A DNA stretch of 64,000 nucleotides from Labilithrix luteola. GTDB taxonomy: Bacteria > Myxococcota_A > Polyangia > Polyangiales > Polyangiaceae. Position 1 is the first letter of the stretch; each line of letters begins with the position of its first letter. Below, in pieces: positions 46,569-56,200 of the stretch. The notes below the pieces were generated by a model. It saw only the letters and a program-made list of their open reading frames with translations. It was not told the DNA's origin and searched no databases. The position numbers and the translations under genes are program-made. The stretch covers positions 2,728,001 through 2,792,000 of the forward strand of contig NZ_CP012333.1 in the NCBI RefSeq assembly GCF_001263205.1. Direction: 5' to 3'.

Positions 46569-48236
46569 CTAGTTCGCCGTCGGGCTGATCGAGGCGCGCT
46601 CGATACGGCCATCGGCCAGGCCGAACACCGCCTCGCCGCCCCATGCCACGTGCGAAGCGCCCTTGAGTCCGACGTCTTCGACGCGCGTCTTCTGTCCGAG
46701 GGTCACGAGCGCGGCCGTGCCGTCGGCGAAGGTGCATACGAGGCGACGACCAGAGGCTTCGAAGGCAATCGACGCCGGCGTTTCACGAACGCGCAAGCGT
46801 GCGAGCACGCGGCCCTTCGCCGGATCGAGCAGAGCAATGGTTCCGTCGTCCGATCCGGACGCGACGATGCGACCGCGCGCATCGGTGGAGAGGCACGTCA
46901 CACCGAAGGCGTCGTCGTGGGCGTCGATCTCGTGGACGACCTTGCCCTCGACGACATCGACGACGAGCACGCGGCCATCGAGCCCCGTGCCGACGACGAG
47001 ATGGCCGCCGACGCGCACGAGCGCGGAGATCGCGCTGTCCGAGAGCTCGTAGCTCGTCACGTGCTCGCCCGCGCCTACGTCGTAGACGTCGACGCCACCG
47101 GCATCGTTTCCGACGAACGCGTAGGTCGCATCCGCAGCGAACGCCGTCGCCGGTGCACGAAGGGCGACGGCATGCGGCGTCTTCCAGGGCTTCGTGAATC
47201 GAACGAGAACGGTCGACGTGGAGGCGACGATCGTGTCGTCCACCCCGACGTAGACGGCGGTGATGGGCTGCCCGAGCGCGACGCTCGCCGCTTCGCGCCC
47301 GCCTTCGTGGACGCGCAGTCGTCCTGATTGATCGCCGGCGACGACGATGGCTCCACGCGAAGCAATCGCCGTGACGGGCGAACGCGAGCGCGCCGTCACC
47401 CCGAGCTGCGAACGATCCCAGGCGCGAACCTCGCGACCGCTGCACGAGTAGAGCTTGTCACGCGAGAGCGCGATCGACTCGAGCGCGCCATCGTGCGCGG
47501 CGAGTGCGCCACCGGGCTCGCCCTTGTCGAGGTCGACGACCTGCACCCAACCGTCTTCGAAGCCGGCGACGATACCGCCCGCATCGGCCACGAGCCGGAT
47601 GACGTTCGCGCGCACGTTCACGCGCCGAACGACCTTGTAATTCACGGCATCGACGACGACGACCCACGAGCCGAGCGCGAGCGCGAGACGCGAGGGATCG
47701 ACGCGTGTGAGGCACCACGTGGAGGCCGGCTCCGTCGAGGCGAGACGCAGCGAGCCTTTGATCTCGCCGTTCTGGACCGAGAAGAAGGCGAGCGTTCCTT
47801 CTTCGTCGAGCGCCGCGAGCGTGGTGCCGGCGAGCGCGACCGCGATCCACGGACCGCCGCCCGGCGTGCGCCACTTGCTCTTTCCCGCATGCGACCAAAG
47901 CTCCACGGACGACGCGCGCGCAACGGCGACGGCGTCGGCCGAGACGGCAACGGCCACGACGGGATGATCACCTTCGGCGAACGGCGAGGGCTTCGCCTTG
48001 CCCGGGCGCACGAGCGGAAGCTGCGGCTCCTTCGGCATCGACACGAGCCACGCATCACCAAGGCGCGCCGCGCCGGCGCTCGCACGCGGGAGACGGATCT
48101 CCGACGACACCGAACCGTCGTCGTCCAGGGTTCGGAGCATCCCCTCCTCATCAACGAAGGCGACACCCTGCGCATGCACCGCGATGTGCACTGCGCGTGA
48201 GGCAGTGCGGTGCTCCCATTGCGGACTCGACGACAT
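46569..48236 (-). CDS. WD40-repeat protein
   Basis: 555 aa from the ATG at 48236. Composed of beta-propeller units with GWVQVVDLDKGEP, GHLVVGTGLDGRVLVVD and IVASGSDDGTIALLDP, at least ten in succession. No signal peptide or enzyme motif, so a cytoplasmic scaffold is likely. It lies upstream of the DUF2277 and FHA genes on the same strand, 151 bases apart, so an operon is uncertain. Confidence 0.85.
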   Translation of the reverse strand: MSSSPQWEHRTASRAVHIAVHAQGVAFVDEEGMLRTLDDDGSVSSEIRLPRASAGAARLGDAWLVSMPKEPQLPLVRPGKAKPSPFAEGDHPVVAVAVSADAVAVARASSVELWSHAGKSKWRTPGGGPWIAVALAGTTLAALDEEGTLAFFSVQNGEIKGSLRLASTEPASTWCLTRVDPSRLALALGSWVVVVDAVNYKVVRRVNVRANVIRLVADAGGIVAGFEDGWVQVVDLDKGEPGGALAAHDGALESIALSRDKLYSCSGREVRAWDRSQLGVTARSRSPVTAIASRGAIVVAGDQSGRLRVHEGGREAASVALGQPITAVYVGVDDTIVASTSTVLVRFTKPWKTPHAVALRAPATAFAADATYAFVGNDAGGVDVYDVGAGEHVTSYELSDSAISALVRVGGHLVVGTGLDGRVLVVDVVEGKVVHEIDAHDDAFGVTCLSTDARGRIVASGSDDGTIALLDPAKGRVLARLRVRETPASIAFEASGRRLVCTFADGTAALVTLGQKTRVEDVGLKGASHVAWGGEAVFGLADGRIERASISPTAN

Positions 48237-48417
48237 AGCGAGCGCACCATAGGAGCTGGTGGCCACGCTGTCGAGCGGCCGCGCTTGATCCAAAAAGGCC
48301 CGAATTTTGCTGGTCGCTAGAGGCAATGCCGTTCGGATAAGGGAACCGCGAACGGAGCTGCTCTGATGACTAGCGTTGTTCGAAGCAACTTCGTCCAGCG
48401 CCAGTCGACGGGAGGGA

Positions 48418-48822
48418 ATGGCACAGGAAGGGCGGAAGGGCGGAAGATTCGAGGACGGTACAGAGCAGATCATCGGCGCACTCATCGAGGTGCATCGTTG
48501 CCTGGGTCCGGGACTGTTGGAGTCGACGTACGAGGCGTGTGTATGCGCCGAGCTTTCGGCGCGCGGCCTCCCGTTCGAACGGCAACGGCCGATTCCCGTT
48601 GTGTACAAGGGGGTGCGCGTGGAGTGCGGCTACCGGTTAGACCTCATCGTCGGTGACGGCGTCCTCGTCGAGCTCAAGGCAGTAGAGCGCCTCCTCCCCA
48701 TCCACGAAGCGCAGGTCATCACCTACTTGCGTCTTGCCGAACTGTCGGTTGGCCTCCTCGTCAACTTCAACGCCACCGTACTGCGAACGGCCTTGCGCCG
48801 ACTGACCCCTCAGCCCCCCTAA
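48418..48822 (+). CDS. GxxExxY protein with PD-(D/E)XK-like core
   Basis: 134 aa from the ATG at 48418, GGAGGG at 48411-48416. The signature GPGLLESTYE appears at about 29-38, with the later YRLDLIVGDGVLVELKA stretch giving an Asp...Glu-x-Lys arrangement of restriction-nuclease-like folds. The family is common, uncharacterised and scattered in genomes. A degenerate second copy lies at 59077, and the similarity continues about 55 bases past the stop, so the element is a repeated unit. Confidence 0.85.
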   Translation: MAQEGRKGGRFEDGTEQIIGALIEVHRCLGPGLLESTYEACVCAELSARGLPFERQRPIPVVYKGVRVECGYRLDLIVGDGVLVELKAVERLLPIHEAQVITYLRLAELSVGLLVNFNATVLRTALRRLTPQPP

Positions 48823-48940
48823 CCCCTTCCGTTCTTCCGGCCTTCCTGTGCCCTCTCTCTCAACTCAGGACGGCATTGTCCCTAGAGGGTTGGAGGCCTC
48901 TATTCACACGCGACGCGTCACGCGATGCGCTGCGTCGACC

Positions 48941-49801
48941 TCAGAAGCAGGTCATGAGGGCGCGCCAGAGGGCGGTGACCCGCTGGAAGCGATTCTGAGG
49001 GCGAAGGGCGAGAGCCTGGCTCACCCAAGCGTCCACGTCGGGCGAGAGATCGGGCCGAAAGGCGCGCAGGCTCGGCCGTTTTTCGTCGAGCGCCGCGCGC
49101 ATCAAACCAAGCGGGTCCCCGGTGAAAGGCAGGCGACCGGCGAGCGTTCGGAAGATGGCGACGCCGAGCGCGTAGACATCGACGCTCGTTCCCACGTTGG
49201 ACGAGCCCTCCCTCCAGACCTCGGGGGCGAAGTAACTCGGCGAGCCGGCGACGACCTCGGGGGCGGTGATGGCCGGCGCCCGAAGGAGCTTGGCGAACCC
49301 GAAATCGAGGAGCCTCACGCCGCCGCCATGCGCTTCGGAGACGAGGAAGACGTTCTCGGCTTTGATGTCGCGATGGACGATGCCCCGCTCGTGCGCCGCC
49401 TCGAGCGTCTGCACGATGGGCTCGAACACCGCGCGTAGAAACGCCTTGTCCGCGACGATCCCGGCCTTCTCACGCGCAAGGAGGCGAACCTGCAGGTCTT
49501 CGCCCTGGAGAAGCTCCATGACGAGGGCCATCACGCCGTCGTTCGTGCGCGCTTGATGCAGGACGCGGACGGCGGCCGTTCCCTGGAGCTGAGACATCAC
49601 GAGCGCTTCGCGGAACATGCGCTCGCACGCGTCGGGGTCGTTGCAGCCGAGGACCTTCAGCGCGACGTGGTCCCCGTCGATCCGGTCGAGCGCGCGATAG
49701 ACGACGCCCTGACCTCCGCTGCCGAGGATGTCGAGCAGCTCGTAGCGACCCGAAACGATCTGGCCTGTGCGGCCTCGGAGCTCGGGAGTAAGCACGGCCA
49801 A
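48941..49801 (-). CDS. Ser/Thr protein kinase (short form)
   Basis: 286 aa; essentially a bare kinase domain. Glycine loop ILGSGGQGVVY (26-36), ATP-binding K49 in VALKV, catalytic HRDIKAEN (D145) and DFG 166-168, and APE at about 195. No membrane helix or sensor domain. Start codon is TTG at 49801 with AGGA upstream; a GTG at 49795 would also do. Downstream of a small membrane-TPR gene with three bases between, so coexpressed. Its substrate may be an FHA protein such as the sigma-54 activator at 44765. Confidence 0.85.
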   Translation of the reverse strand: MAVLTPELRGRTGQIVSGRYELLDILGSGGQGVVYRALDRIDGDHVALKVLGCNDPDACERMFREALVMSQLQGTAAVRVLHQARTNDGVMALVMELLQGEDLQVRLLAREKAGIVADKAFLRAVFEPIVQTLEAAHERGIVHRDIKAENVFLVSEAHGGGVRLLDFGFAKLLRAPAITAPEVVAGSPSYFAPEVWREGSSNVGTSVDVYALGVAIFRTLAGRLPFTGDPLGLMRAALDEKRPSLRAFRPDLSPDVDAWVSQALALRPQNRFQRVTALWRALMTCF

Positions 49802-49804
49802 ATC

Positions 49805-50302
49805 CTAGCGCTCCCCTTCGGTGGCAGGCGTGATGACTTCGAGCGCGTGCGCAAGGGCGCGTGCTCGCGGGTGGAATTTCGGTTTGCGCGAATACGCCGA
49901 CGAGAGCGCCTTGAGGGCGGCGGCGGTCGCGTCTCGTCCTTCGCCGGTCCAGGGGGTGTCGGCGAGCTTCCGCCACATGACTTTTTCGATGGCGCCTGGA
50001 CGATGCGCGAGTGACGACGCGGCGCGTTCGACGATCGGCACCGAGGTCGGGTCGGTCCTCATGGCACGGACCCAGTAGGAAATGGCGGCACCCGTGCGAC
50101 CGAGACTCGCGCAGGCTTCGGCCGCATCGCAGAGCGCGGCCGCACGCTCGCGCTCGCCTTTGGCCGCGGCCAGGCGCTCTTGAGCGGCCTTCAGCCCCGC
50201 GGCCCTCGTCCGGCCATTCTCCCCCATCGCCGGCCTCAGCTTGAAGACCAGGAAGGCGGCGAAGATCAGTGCCGAAATGACGAGAGGGAGGTGCCAGTCC
50301 AT
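49805..50302 (-). CDS. Small membrane-anchored helical-repeat protein
   Basis: 165 aa. An N-terminal membrane segment (about 6-24, VISALIFAAFLVFKL), then a cytoplasmic or periplasmic alpha-helical repeat region (about 35-130) of TPR-like type with CDAAEACASLGRTGAAISYW. Three bases separate its stop from the kinase TTG start, so this pair looks co-translated. Family not recognised; a scaffold for the kinase is plausible. Confidence 0.6.
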   Translation of the reverse strand: MDWHLPLVISALIFAAFLVFKLRPAMGENGRTRAAGLKAAQERLAAAKGERERAAALCDAAEACASLGRTGAAISYWVRAMRTDPTSVPIVERAASSLAHRPGAIEKVMWRKLADTPWTGEGRDATAAALKALSSAYSRKPKFHPRARALAHALEVITPATEGER

Positions 50303-50497
50303 GACTTCCCGCGACGTGCGACTCGTGAAGTGCGCGACGACGCCCCTTCGAAATCGGCGCCCACGCTACCAGCTTTGGTCCCGAAACCAGGAATTCCAGG
50401 CCAAAGTGGCCGGTTGTCCCCGCGATCCGGTGCGCAAGACGACTTCGATCGACTCAATCTTGCGCTCTTGGCGCCCTTGCGACACGATCCGTAGACG

Positions 50498-51211
50498 ATG
50501 AAGCGAAGGCTCGGAGCGACGCTCGCATTGCTCGTCGCGACGTTGCCACTTCTGGCTTCGTCGCAGGCGGCGGCCGACATCTACCAGTGGACCGACGCCG
50601 AGGGCGTCGTGCACTTCACGAACCGCCCCAGCACGAGCCCGGGCGCGAAGCTCTACATCAAGAGCTCGAATCCAAGCGGCAACACGCCCCGAGCCGGCGT
50701 GACCCCGTTCGCTCCGCAAGATCGCGATCTGGGGCGCTACACGCGTTACGACGAGCACATCCGTCAGGCGGCGGCCCTCTACCAGATCCCCGAGCAGCTG
50801 GTTCGCGCGGTCATCAAGGTGGAGAGCGACTACGACGCGCGCGCCGTGAGCTACGCCGGCGCGCGCGGCCTCATGCAGCTGATGCCGGAGACGGCCGAGC
50901 GCATGCAGGTCAAAGACATCAACGATCCGCGTGAGAACATCTTCGGCGGCGTGCGCTACCTCCGCGTGCTCGCCAACATGTTCAACGGCGATCTCGATCT
51001 GACCGTCGCCGCCTACAACGCGGGCGAGGGCGCGGTCATGACGCACGGCGGGATCCCACCTTTCGCCCAGACGCGCGATTACGTGGTGAAGGTCACCAAG
51101 TTCTATCGGCGCTACCGCACCATCGCCGACGTCGTCGATGCAAGCGTCGGGCAGCCCGAGCCGGTTTACGCACCGGCCTCGGTTCCCGTCGCCGCTCCCG
51201 CCGTCCCCTGA
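50498..51211 (+). CDS. Lytic transglycosylase (SLT type)
   Basis: 237 aa. Signal peptide ending AAAD; DUF4124-like segment (about 27-45, DIYQWTDAEGVVHFTN), then an SLT domain (about 85-205) with catalytic Glu E109 in KVESDYDARAVS, GARGLMQLMPETA and AAYNAGEGAV. Cleaves peptidoglycan glycan strands, producing 1,6-anhydro ends. No obvious SPOR or LysM domain. Convergent with the large vWA-like gene. Confidence 0.92.
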   Translation: MKRRLGATLALLVATLPLLASSQAAADIYQWTDAEGVVHFTNRPSTSPGAKLYIKSSNPSGNTPRAGVTPFAPQDRDLGRYTRYDEHIRQAAALYQIPEQLVRAVIKVESDYDARAVSYAGARGLMQLMPETAERMQVKDINDPRENIFGGVRYLRVLANMFNGDLDLTVAAYNAGEGAVMTHGGIPPFAQTRDYVVKVTKFYRRYRTIADVVDASVGQPEPVYAPASVPVAAPAVP

Positions 51212-51219
51212 GTCGCGCG

Positions 51220-51238
51220 CGGCGCTCGCCCCGCGCCG
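51220..51238. terminator. Short GC hairpin between convergent genes
   Basis: CGGCGC (51220-51225), loop TCGCCCC, GCGCCG (51233-51238), between the stop of the lytic transglycosylase and the stop of the 1026-residue gene. It could terminate in both directions. No T-tract. Confidence 0.45.
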
Positions 51239-51242
51239 TGAA

Positions 51243-54200
51243 TCACGTGCCACCGGTGCACGGTGCGCCCACGTGGCAGGCCGAGAAGCCTCCGAGCGCG
51301 TGGTCCAGGACGATGCCCTCGAGGACGGCGGCGGCGGCGTCCGAGGGCGGCGAGTTGACCTTGGCCAACGGGATGGCCTTCGAAGCCACGCCTTTTTCGA
51401 GCTCGCAGACGAGCACGGCTGCCAGTTGGAGGATGTTCGGATCGATGATCGGGTTCGTGAAGCTGAGCGCGGCCTCGGCGACGGCGATGGTCGCGGCCTT
51501 TCCGACGGCGGCGATGACCGCGACCGTGGTCGCCATGCCGGACTCGACCACGTCGAGGATGAGCGCCAGCTGATCCATCGTGGTGGTGATGACGTCGACA
51601 ATCTGCTTGCAGTCGTCGACGGCTCCACCCGAGGCGTCGGGCAAGATGCCGAGCGCGCTGCCCGTTGCCGGATCGACGACCCAGAACGCCGCCGACGAGC
51701 CGTCGCTCGCCACCACGCGATGCCAGTTCGGGTACTGGTTGAGCGCGTCGCGTAGGGTCGCGCGCTTCGCGTCCGGCAAGGCTGCGGGTAGATCGGCGAG
51801 CGCCACCGTTCCTTGAGGCAGGAGGGCGAGCGGCGCGTTGCCGAGCGACGTGAGCGTCGAGCCATGCGCGGCCATGCTCTCCGCGACGCCGATCCGGAGC
51901 GTGGCGAGCATCGTCGCGTCGAAGCACCGAGCTCCGTCCGATGTGCCGTACGCGGCGAAGCGCGTCGAAGGCAGGATGTCGAGCTTCGCCCGACTCGCCA
52001 TCGGCGCAAGCGTATGCAGGGAGATGCGTGGACCGAGCTCGACGACCTTCACATCGTCGGGTTGGTACAGCGGTGGATGGGCCAGAAGAGACGTCGTGAG
52101 CGGCCGCATGGGCACGGTCTCGAGCGCGGCATACGCGGCGACGGCGTCGTTCTTGGCCGCGGCGATGGCGACGGGTTCGTAGCCAATCGCGGCTCCGAGC
52201 GCGTCGTCGAGCCAGGCCGAGAGCGTGGGCGCGCCGGCTTCGAACACGAGCCACGAGCTGCCGAGGAAGAAGTCGTGGACCGCCAGCGTGGCCGCCGCGA
52301 GCGCATCGGCGTTCGAGGGCCGAAGGCCGATGGCGACGCCGGCGAGCGTACGTTTCACGGTCATGCCGTCGACGTCGAGCTCGAGATGCACGCCGATGGC
52401 GTCGGACTCCGGCGCACGCGTCTCCGGCACCGCGTACTGCGCCGTCGCGTTCGGTCCGACGGTCACGGTCACCGTTCGCGTCGAGTTGCCCGCCGAAGGC
52501 GCGCGGTACGCCAATCGGTAGGGGGCTGACGAGCGCCTCCCACCCACTTCGGCGATGGCCGCGGTGACCGGGGCGAGGTTCGAGAGGTCGCCATCGCTCA
52601 CGAATTTGCCATTGCTGGCCGCGGCGATGCCGTCGAGAACATCGCTCGCGATGGTCGGGGTCGGACCGGTCGCGCAGCCGACGGCGATGACCGGGCAACT
52701 CACGAGCGAGGAGAGTGCGCTCGCCCTCAACGCGTCGACGTCGGCGGATTTTTCGGCATCGCCGTCCGAGAAGAACACGATCGCCGTCGGCGCTGAACGC
52801 ATGGCGGCGAGCAATCCACCGTAGACCGGCGACGAGACTTCGCTGATTCCGGCGAGCGCCGAAGCGACGCCGCTCGCGTCGGCAATCGTGAAGCCGTCGA
52901 CGGTGGGCGCGCCGCCGAGCAGGGAGACTTGCACGCGGGCGTTCGGCATGGCCGCGAAGATGGCGTCGCCGATGGCCTTGCCCAGCGTCGCATTGGGGAC
53001 GGGTTGGCTTCCGGTGCCGTCCCACAGAACGAGCACGCGTGGCCCACCGCCGTTTTCGCGAAGAACGACGGAGACGGTCTTTCCGTCCTCTTGCACGGAG
53101 AACGCGGAAGCCGCGAGCCCGGCGACGATGTTCCCCCCGGCGTCTTTGGGCGCGACCTCGAGCTCGACGAGCGGGAACGCGCGGGCGCTCGCCGTGACGG
53201 AGACGGACGCGACGCTCTTCGCATCGCCTCCCGTCACCAGCGGAACACCGCTGACGTTCGCGTCGGCGCCCATTTGCACCACGTCGCCGAAAGCGCTGAC
53301 GGCCTTTCCGGTCACCGTGCTTCGGTGCACGCCGTCCGCTCCGTAGAGCGACAGCGCAGCGACGAACGACGTGATCTGCTCGGGCGTCGATTGCAGAAAG
53401 AGCGGACAGGGAAGCGTCGGTTGCGGCGAGACGCGGAGCCGCGCACCGGCGATTTCGTCGTAGCGGAGATCGCGTGCGACGAGCTCGATGGGCGTCTCCG
53501 GATCGCGAGCGCGCGTCAGCGAGACCTTCACGGAGAGCTTGCGCAGCGCATCCATCGGCGCGGCAGGCGACATTCCATGGGCCGCCGGCTCGCCGTACAC
53601 CGCGTCGGGGAGGAGGGTGTTCAAGTAGACCGTGCTGCCCCCGTCTTGGAGAGCGACGAGAGGCATTCCGAAGAGATCCGGAGCCGTCGGCACGGTCGCA
53701 TTGCCCGCCGGGAGAACGGGGCGCAGCCGATCGAACACCTGTTTGGCCTTCAGACCATCGGGGTCGAGCACCGTGGGCATCGTCGTGGCATTGCCCGAGG
53801 AGCCGCCGGGCAGAGGCGCGGGCTCGAACGGAAGCTCGATCGCGCGACCGAACGCGATCGCCGCCGCGTTCGGTGCATTCGTGGCGCCGTCGGGATCACC
53901 ACGCACCACGCTTGCCGTGAAGCCTGCACGAGCAAGAAGTGCAACGAGGAGCTCGGCGCGTTCGCGCGGCGTGCCCGCGCCGATCCGTAGCACCGAGTCC
54001 GGGCCGAATCGCACCGCCGTCTCGATGCTCTCGAAGCGCGTTAGCGGGGGCAGCGTGCGAATCGAATCTCGAACGAAGGCGAAGAGCGCTTTCGGATCTT
54101 TCGTCGCGACGAGCGCGTCGGCGCGAGCACGAAGATGATCGGGACTCTGCGCGATGGCGGCGCGCAGCTGACGCCAGAGATCGAAGATCCCTCCGCTCGT

Positions 54201-54323
54201 CCCATCTCCCGCGTCGGCCGCGGGAGCGACCGCACCGGCTGGCGCGTCGTCTCCACCGCAACCGGCGTAGGCAACGGTGAGTGCTCCGAGAACGGACTCG
54301 AGAAACCGCCGACGTCCAAGCAT
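51243..54323 (-). CDS. Large exported protein with vWA-like domain and transglutaminase-like relic
   Basis: 1026 aa. Twin-arginine-like lipoprotein start RRRFLESVLGALTV with cysteine at AYAGC (C22). Residues about 60-160 have a transglutaminase-like pattern (RAELLVALLARAGFTASVV), but the position of the catalytic Cys reads GTPRERAE, with no cysteine. A central vWA-like region (about 425-560) has VLVLWDGTGSQP, a DxTxS version of the MIDAS motif. The C-terminal half carries long helical and beta segments with a Cys-rich end (SACHVGAPC). Possible envelope adhesin or scaffold. Function unknown. Confidence 0.72.
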   Translation of the reverse strand: MLGRRRFLESVLGALTVAYAGCGGDDAPAGAVAPAADAGDGTSGGIFDLWRQLRAAIAQSPDHLRARADALVATKDPKALFAFVRDSIRTLPPLTRFESIETAVRFGPDSVLRIGAGTPRERAELLVALLARAGFTASVVRGDPDGATNAPNAAAIAFGRAIELPFEPAPLPGGSSGNATTMPTVLDPDGLKAKQVFDRLRPVLPAGNATVPTAPDLFGMPLVALQDGGSTVYLNTLLPDAVYGEPAAHGMSPAAPMDALRKLSVKVSLTRARDPETPIELVARDLRYDEIAGARLRVSPQPTLPCPLFLQSTPEQITSFVAALSLYGADGVHRSTVTGKAVSAFGDVVQMGADANVSGVPLVTGGDAKSVASVSVTASARAFPLVELEVAPKDAGGNIVAGLAASAFSVQEDGKTVSVVLRENGGGPRVLVLWDGTGSQPVPNATLGKAIGDAIFAAMPNARVQVSLLGGAPTVDGFTIADASGVASALAGISEVSSPVYGGLLAAMRSAPTAIVFFSDGDAEKSADVDALRASALSSLVSCPVIAVGCATGPTPTIASDVLDGIAAASNGKFVSDGDLSNLAPVTAAIAEVGGRRSSAPYRLAYRAPSAGNSTRTVTVTVGPNATAQYAVPETRAPESDAIGVHLELDVDGMTVKRTLAGVAIGLRPSNADALAAATLAVHDFFLGSSWLVFEAGAPTLSAWLDDALGAAIGYEPVAIAAAKNDAVAAYAALETVPMRPLTTSLLAHPPLYQPDDVKVVELGPRISLHTLAPMASRAKLDILPSTRFAAYGTSDGARCFDATMLATLRIGVAESMAAHGSTLTSLGNAPLALLPQGTVALADLPAALPDAKRATLRDALNQYPNWHRVVASDGSSAAFWVVDPATGSALGILPDASGGAVDDCKQIVDVITTTMDQLALILDVVESGMATTVAVIAAVGKAATIAVAEAALSFTNPIIDPNILQLAAVLVCELEKGVASKAIPLAKVNSPPSDAAAAVLEGIVLDHALGGFSACHVGAPCTGGT

Positions 54324-54387
54324 TCACAGAAGGCTAGCGTCCCCTGCTTCAGGCGCACTGCATCCGAACGGATGACAGGCGATCGGC

Positions 54388-54410
54388 CCCGAGATCTCGA
54401 TGATCTCGGG
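54388..54410 (-). terminator. Hairpin downstream of the MYXO-CTERM protein gene
   Basis: CCCGAGATC (54388-54396), loop TCGAT, GATCTCGGG (54402-54410): a perfect 9 bp stem 17 bases after the stop of the minus-strand gene at 54428. No T-run on the minus strand, so a terminator role is probable but not certain. Confidence 0.5.
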
Positions 54411-54427
54411 ACCTTGCGAGTCGCCCG

Positions 54428-56032
54428 TCAGCTGGCCGCGCGGCGACGGCGCAGCACGAAGAGGCCGAACAACCCGAGCGCAACGAGCCCTGCGCGTGAC
54501 GTCGACGAAACCGGTGCGCTCGAGCAACCGCCGCCTCCTTCGGCAGACGCCGTGTTGCCGGCGTCGGAGGCTCCGGCGTCGACGCTCGGCTCGGGGACCG
54601 GCTCGACCTTCGCCGGCTCGCACGCTCCACTCGCGCAGGTGCCGCCCGTGCACGATGCGCCGTCGGCCTTCACCGGTTCGGTGCAAGCGCCCGTCGACGG
54701 ATCGCAGACGCCGGGTTCGTGGCAGCCGTCTCTCGCGTCGCACCGGACCTGCATCGAGCCGGTGCAGGTTGCGTTGACGCACGTATCTCTCTGCGTGCAG
54801 GCATTGCCATCGTCGCAGGTCGTCCCGTCCGCAAGTGCGGGGGTCGAGCACGTGCCCGTCGTGGGGTCGCAGGTGCCTGCGCCGTGGCACTGGTCGATCG
54901 GTGCGCAGACGACCGGCGTTCCCGTGCAGGAGCCGGCATGGCACGTGGGATTCGCGTTACAGAGATCGCTCGCCGTGCACGCGATACCATCGGCCTGATT
55001 GGCATACGAACACTTACCGGTGATGGGCGAGCATACGCCGTCCATCTTGCAAGCGTCCGGCGCAGCGCACGTGACTTGATCGCTGCCCGTGCACACGCCT
55101 GCCTGACACCTATCGGTCTGCGTGCACGCGTTTCCGTCATTGCACGGCGCTCCGTCGGACTTCGCGGGGTTCGAGCACTGGCCGGTGCCCGGATCGCAGA
55201 CGCCGGCCGCGTGGCATTCATCGAGCGGCGCGCACGTGACCGGATTACTTCCCGTGCAGACGCCGGCCTGACACGTATCGACCTGCGTGCACGCATTTCC
55301 GTCGTTGCACGCGTTCCCCGTGCTTGCAGCATGCACGCATTGACCGGAGGGATTGCAACTATCGGTGGTGCACGGATTACCGTCGTCGCATTGCGCCGCC
55401 GATTGGCACTTCAAAGCCCAGCGCCAGCTGTCGCTGAAGGTCGTCGGTCCAGCGGGGCTATAGGCTTCACCGTTCCACAGATCGTGGTTGCCGTAGGCGA
55501 CCATGGCGATGGCGACCGGCCCGGAATCGAGACCGATGAACGACGAGTCGTCCGACGGTTCCCAGGTGATCTGTCCAATCATCTTCCCGGCACCGTTCCA
55601 GACGGTCAAATACTGAGTGCCGTTCGCACTCGCGGTGAGCCCGACCTGGGTGACGGGCACCGAAAACGTGGCGACGCCGGCAAAGATCGCATACAGGCCG
55701 CTGGCTACGCCACCATTCGCCACTGCCGGGAAGTAGTTTCCGCCGGTCTGATAGAAGGGGAGTATCGCGGCGCCGGTTTGCGTGACCCCGGGCAGGAACG
55801 TCGTGAGCTCTCCGCTTCGCCACGTGAGTCCGCGCGCGGCATACACGGCTGCGGGCACCTCGACGTCCGTCGGTCCTTCGTCGAAGTCCCCGCGCGAGGC
55901 GTTGGCGATCTGACTCGCATCGGTGAGCACCGTAACCGCACCTTGAGCCGTCACCGTGCCCGCCGACGCGACCGTGCTCCACCCGATGAGACCGAACACC
56001 AACCCGACTCCGAGCCCGTTACGCATTTTCAT
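54428..56032 (-). CDS. Cys-rich repeat protein with MYXO-CTERM-like tail
   Basis: 534 aa. The ATG at 56032 starts a signal peptide ending ASAGT. A beta-rich N-terminal domain (about 25-205) of unknown family is followed by a Cys-rich region (about 210-480) with four or five units containing CNDGNACTQ.DxCQAGVCTG, similar to dickkopf/TNFR-type modules in myxobacterial surface proteins. The tail has GGGGCSSAP, a hydrophobic helix and RRRR, matching the MYXO-CTERM sorting signal. It is probably displayed or released at the cell surface. No enzyme motif. Confidence 0.85.
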   Translation of the reverse strand: MKMRNGLGVGLVFGLIGWSTVASAGTVTAQGAVTVLTDASQIANASRGDFDEGPTDVEVPAAVYAARGLTWRSGELTTFLPGVTQTGAAILPFYQTGGNYFPAVANGGVASGLYAIFAGVATFSVPVTQVGLTASANGTQYLTVWNGAGKMIGQITWEPSDDSSFIGLDSGPVAIAMVAYGNHDLWNGEAYSPAGPTTFSDSWRWALKCQSAAQCDDGNPCTTDSCNPSGQCVHAASTGNACNDGNACTQVDTCQAGVCTGSNPVTCAPLDECHAAGVCDPGTGQCSNPAKSDGAPCNDGNACTQTDRCQAGVCTGSDQVTCAAPDACKMDGVCSPITGKCSYANQADGIACTASDLCNANPTCHAGSCTGTPVVCAPIDQCHGAGTCDPTTGTCSTPALADGTTCDDGNACTQRDTCVNATCTGSMQVRCDARDGCHEPGVCDPSTGACTEPVKADGASCTGGTCASGACEPAKVEPVPEPSVDAGASDAGNTASAEGGGGCSSAPVSSTSRAGLVALGLFGLFVLRRRRAAS

Positions 56033-56200
56033 CCTCACGACAAAGATTTCCAAGCTGGGACATACCCCGCTCTCCTTGGAAGTGCGAAGGCAAACGAAAG
56101 CCAAACTCGAGAGCGCTGCGAGGCGCGCGAGCGGAGCTCTTCCATGCCGCTTGGTGGATGTCTTCGGCATGGCGTCTATCCTCGGCGAGGAGCTTTCGAC

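Noticed and set aside
54719..56200. Plus-strand in-frame extension upstream of the MacB-like gene
   Set aside because: Lies opposite the Cys-rich MYXO-CTERM gene; the true start is the GTG at 56201 with GAGGAG.
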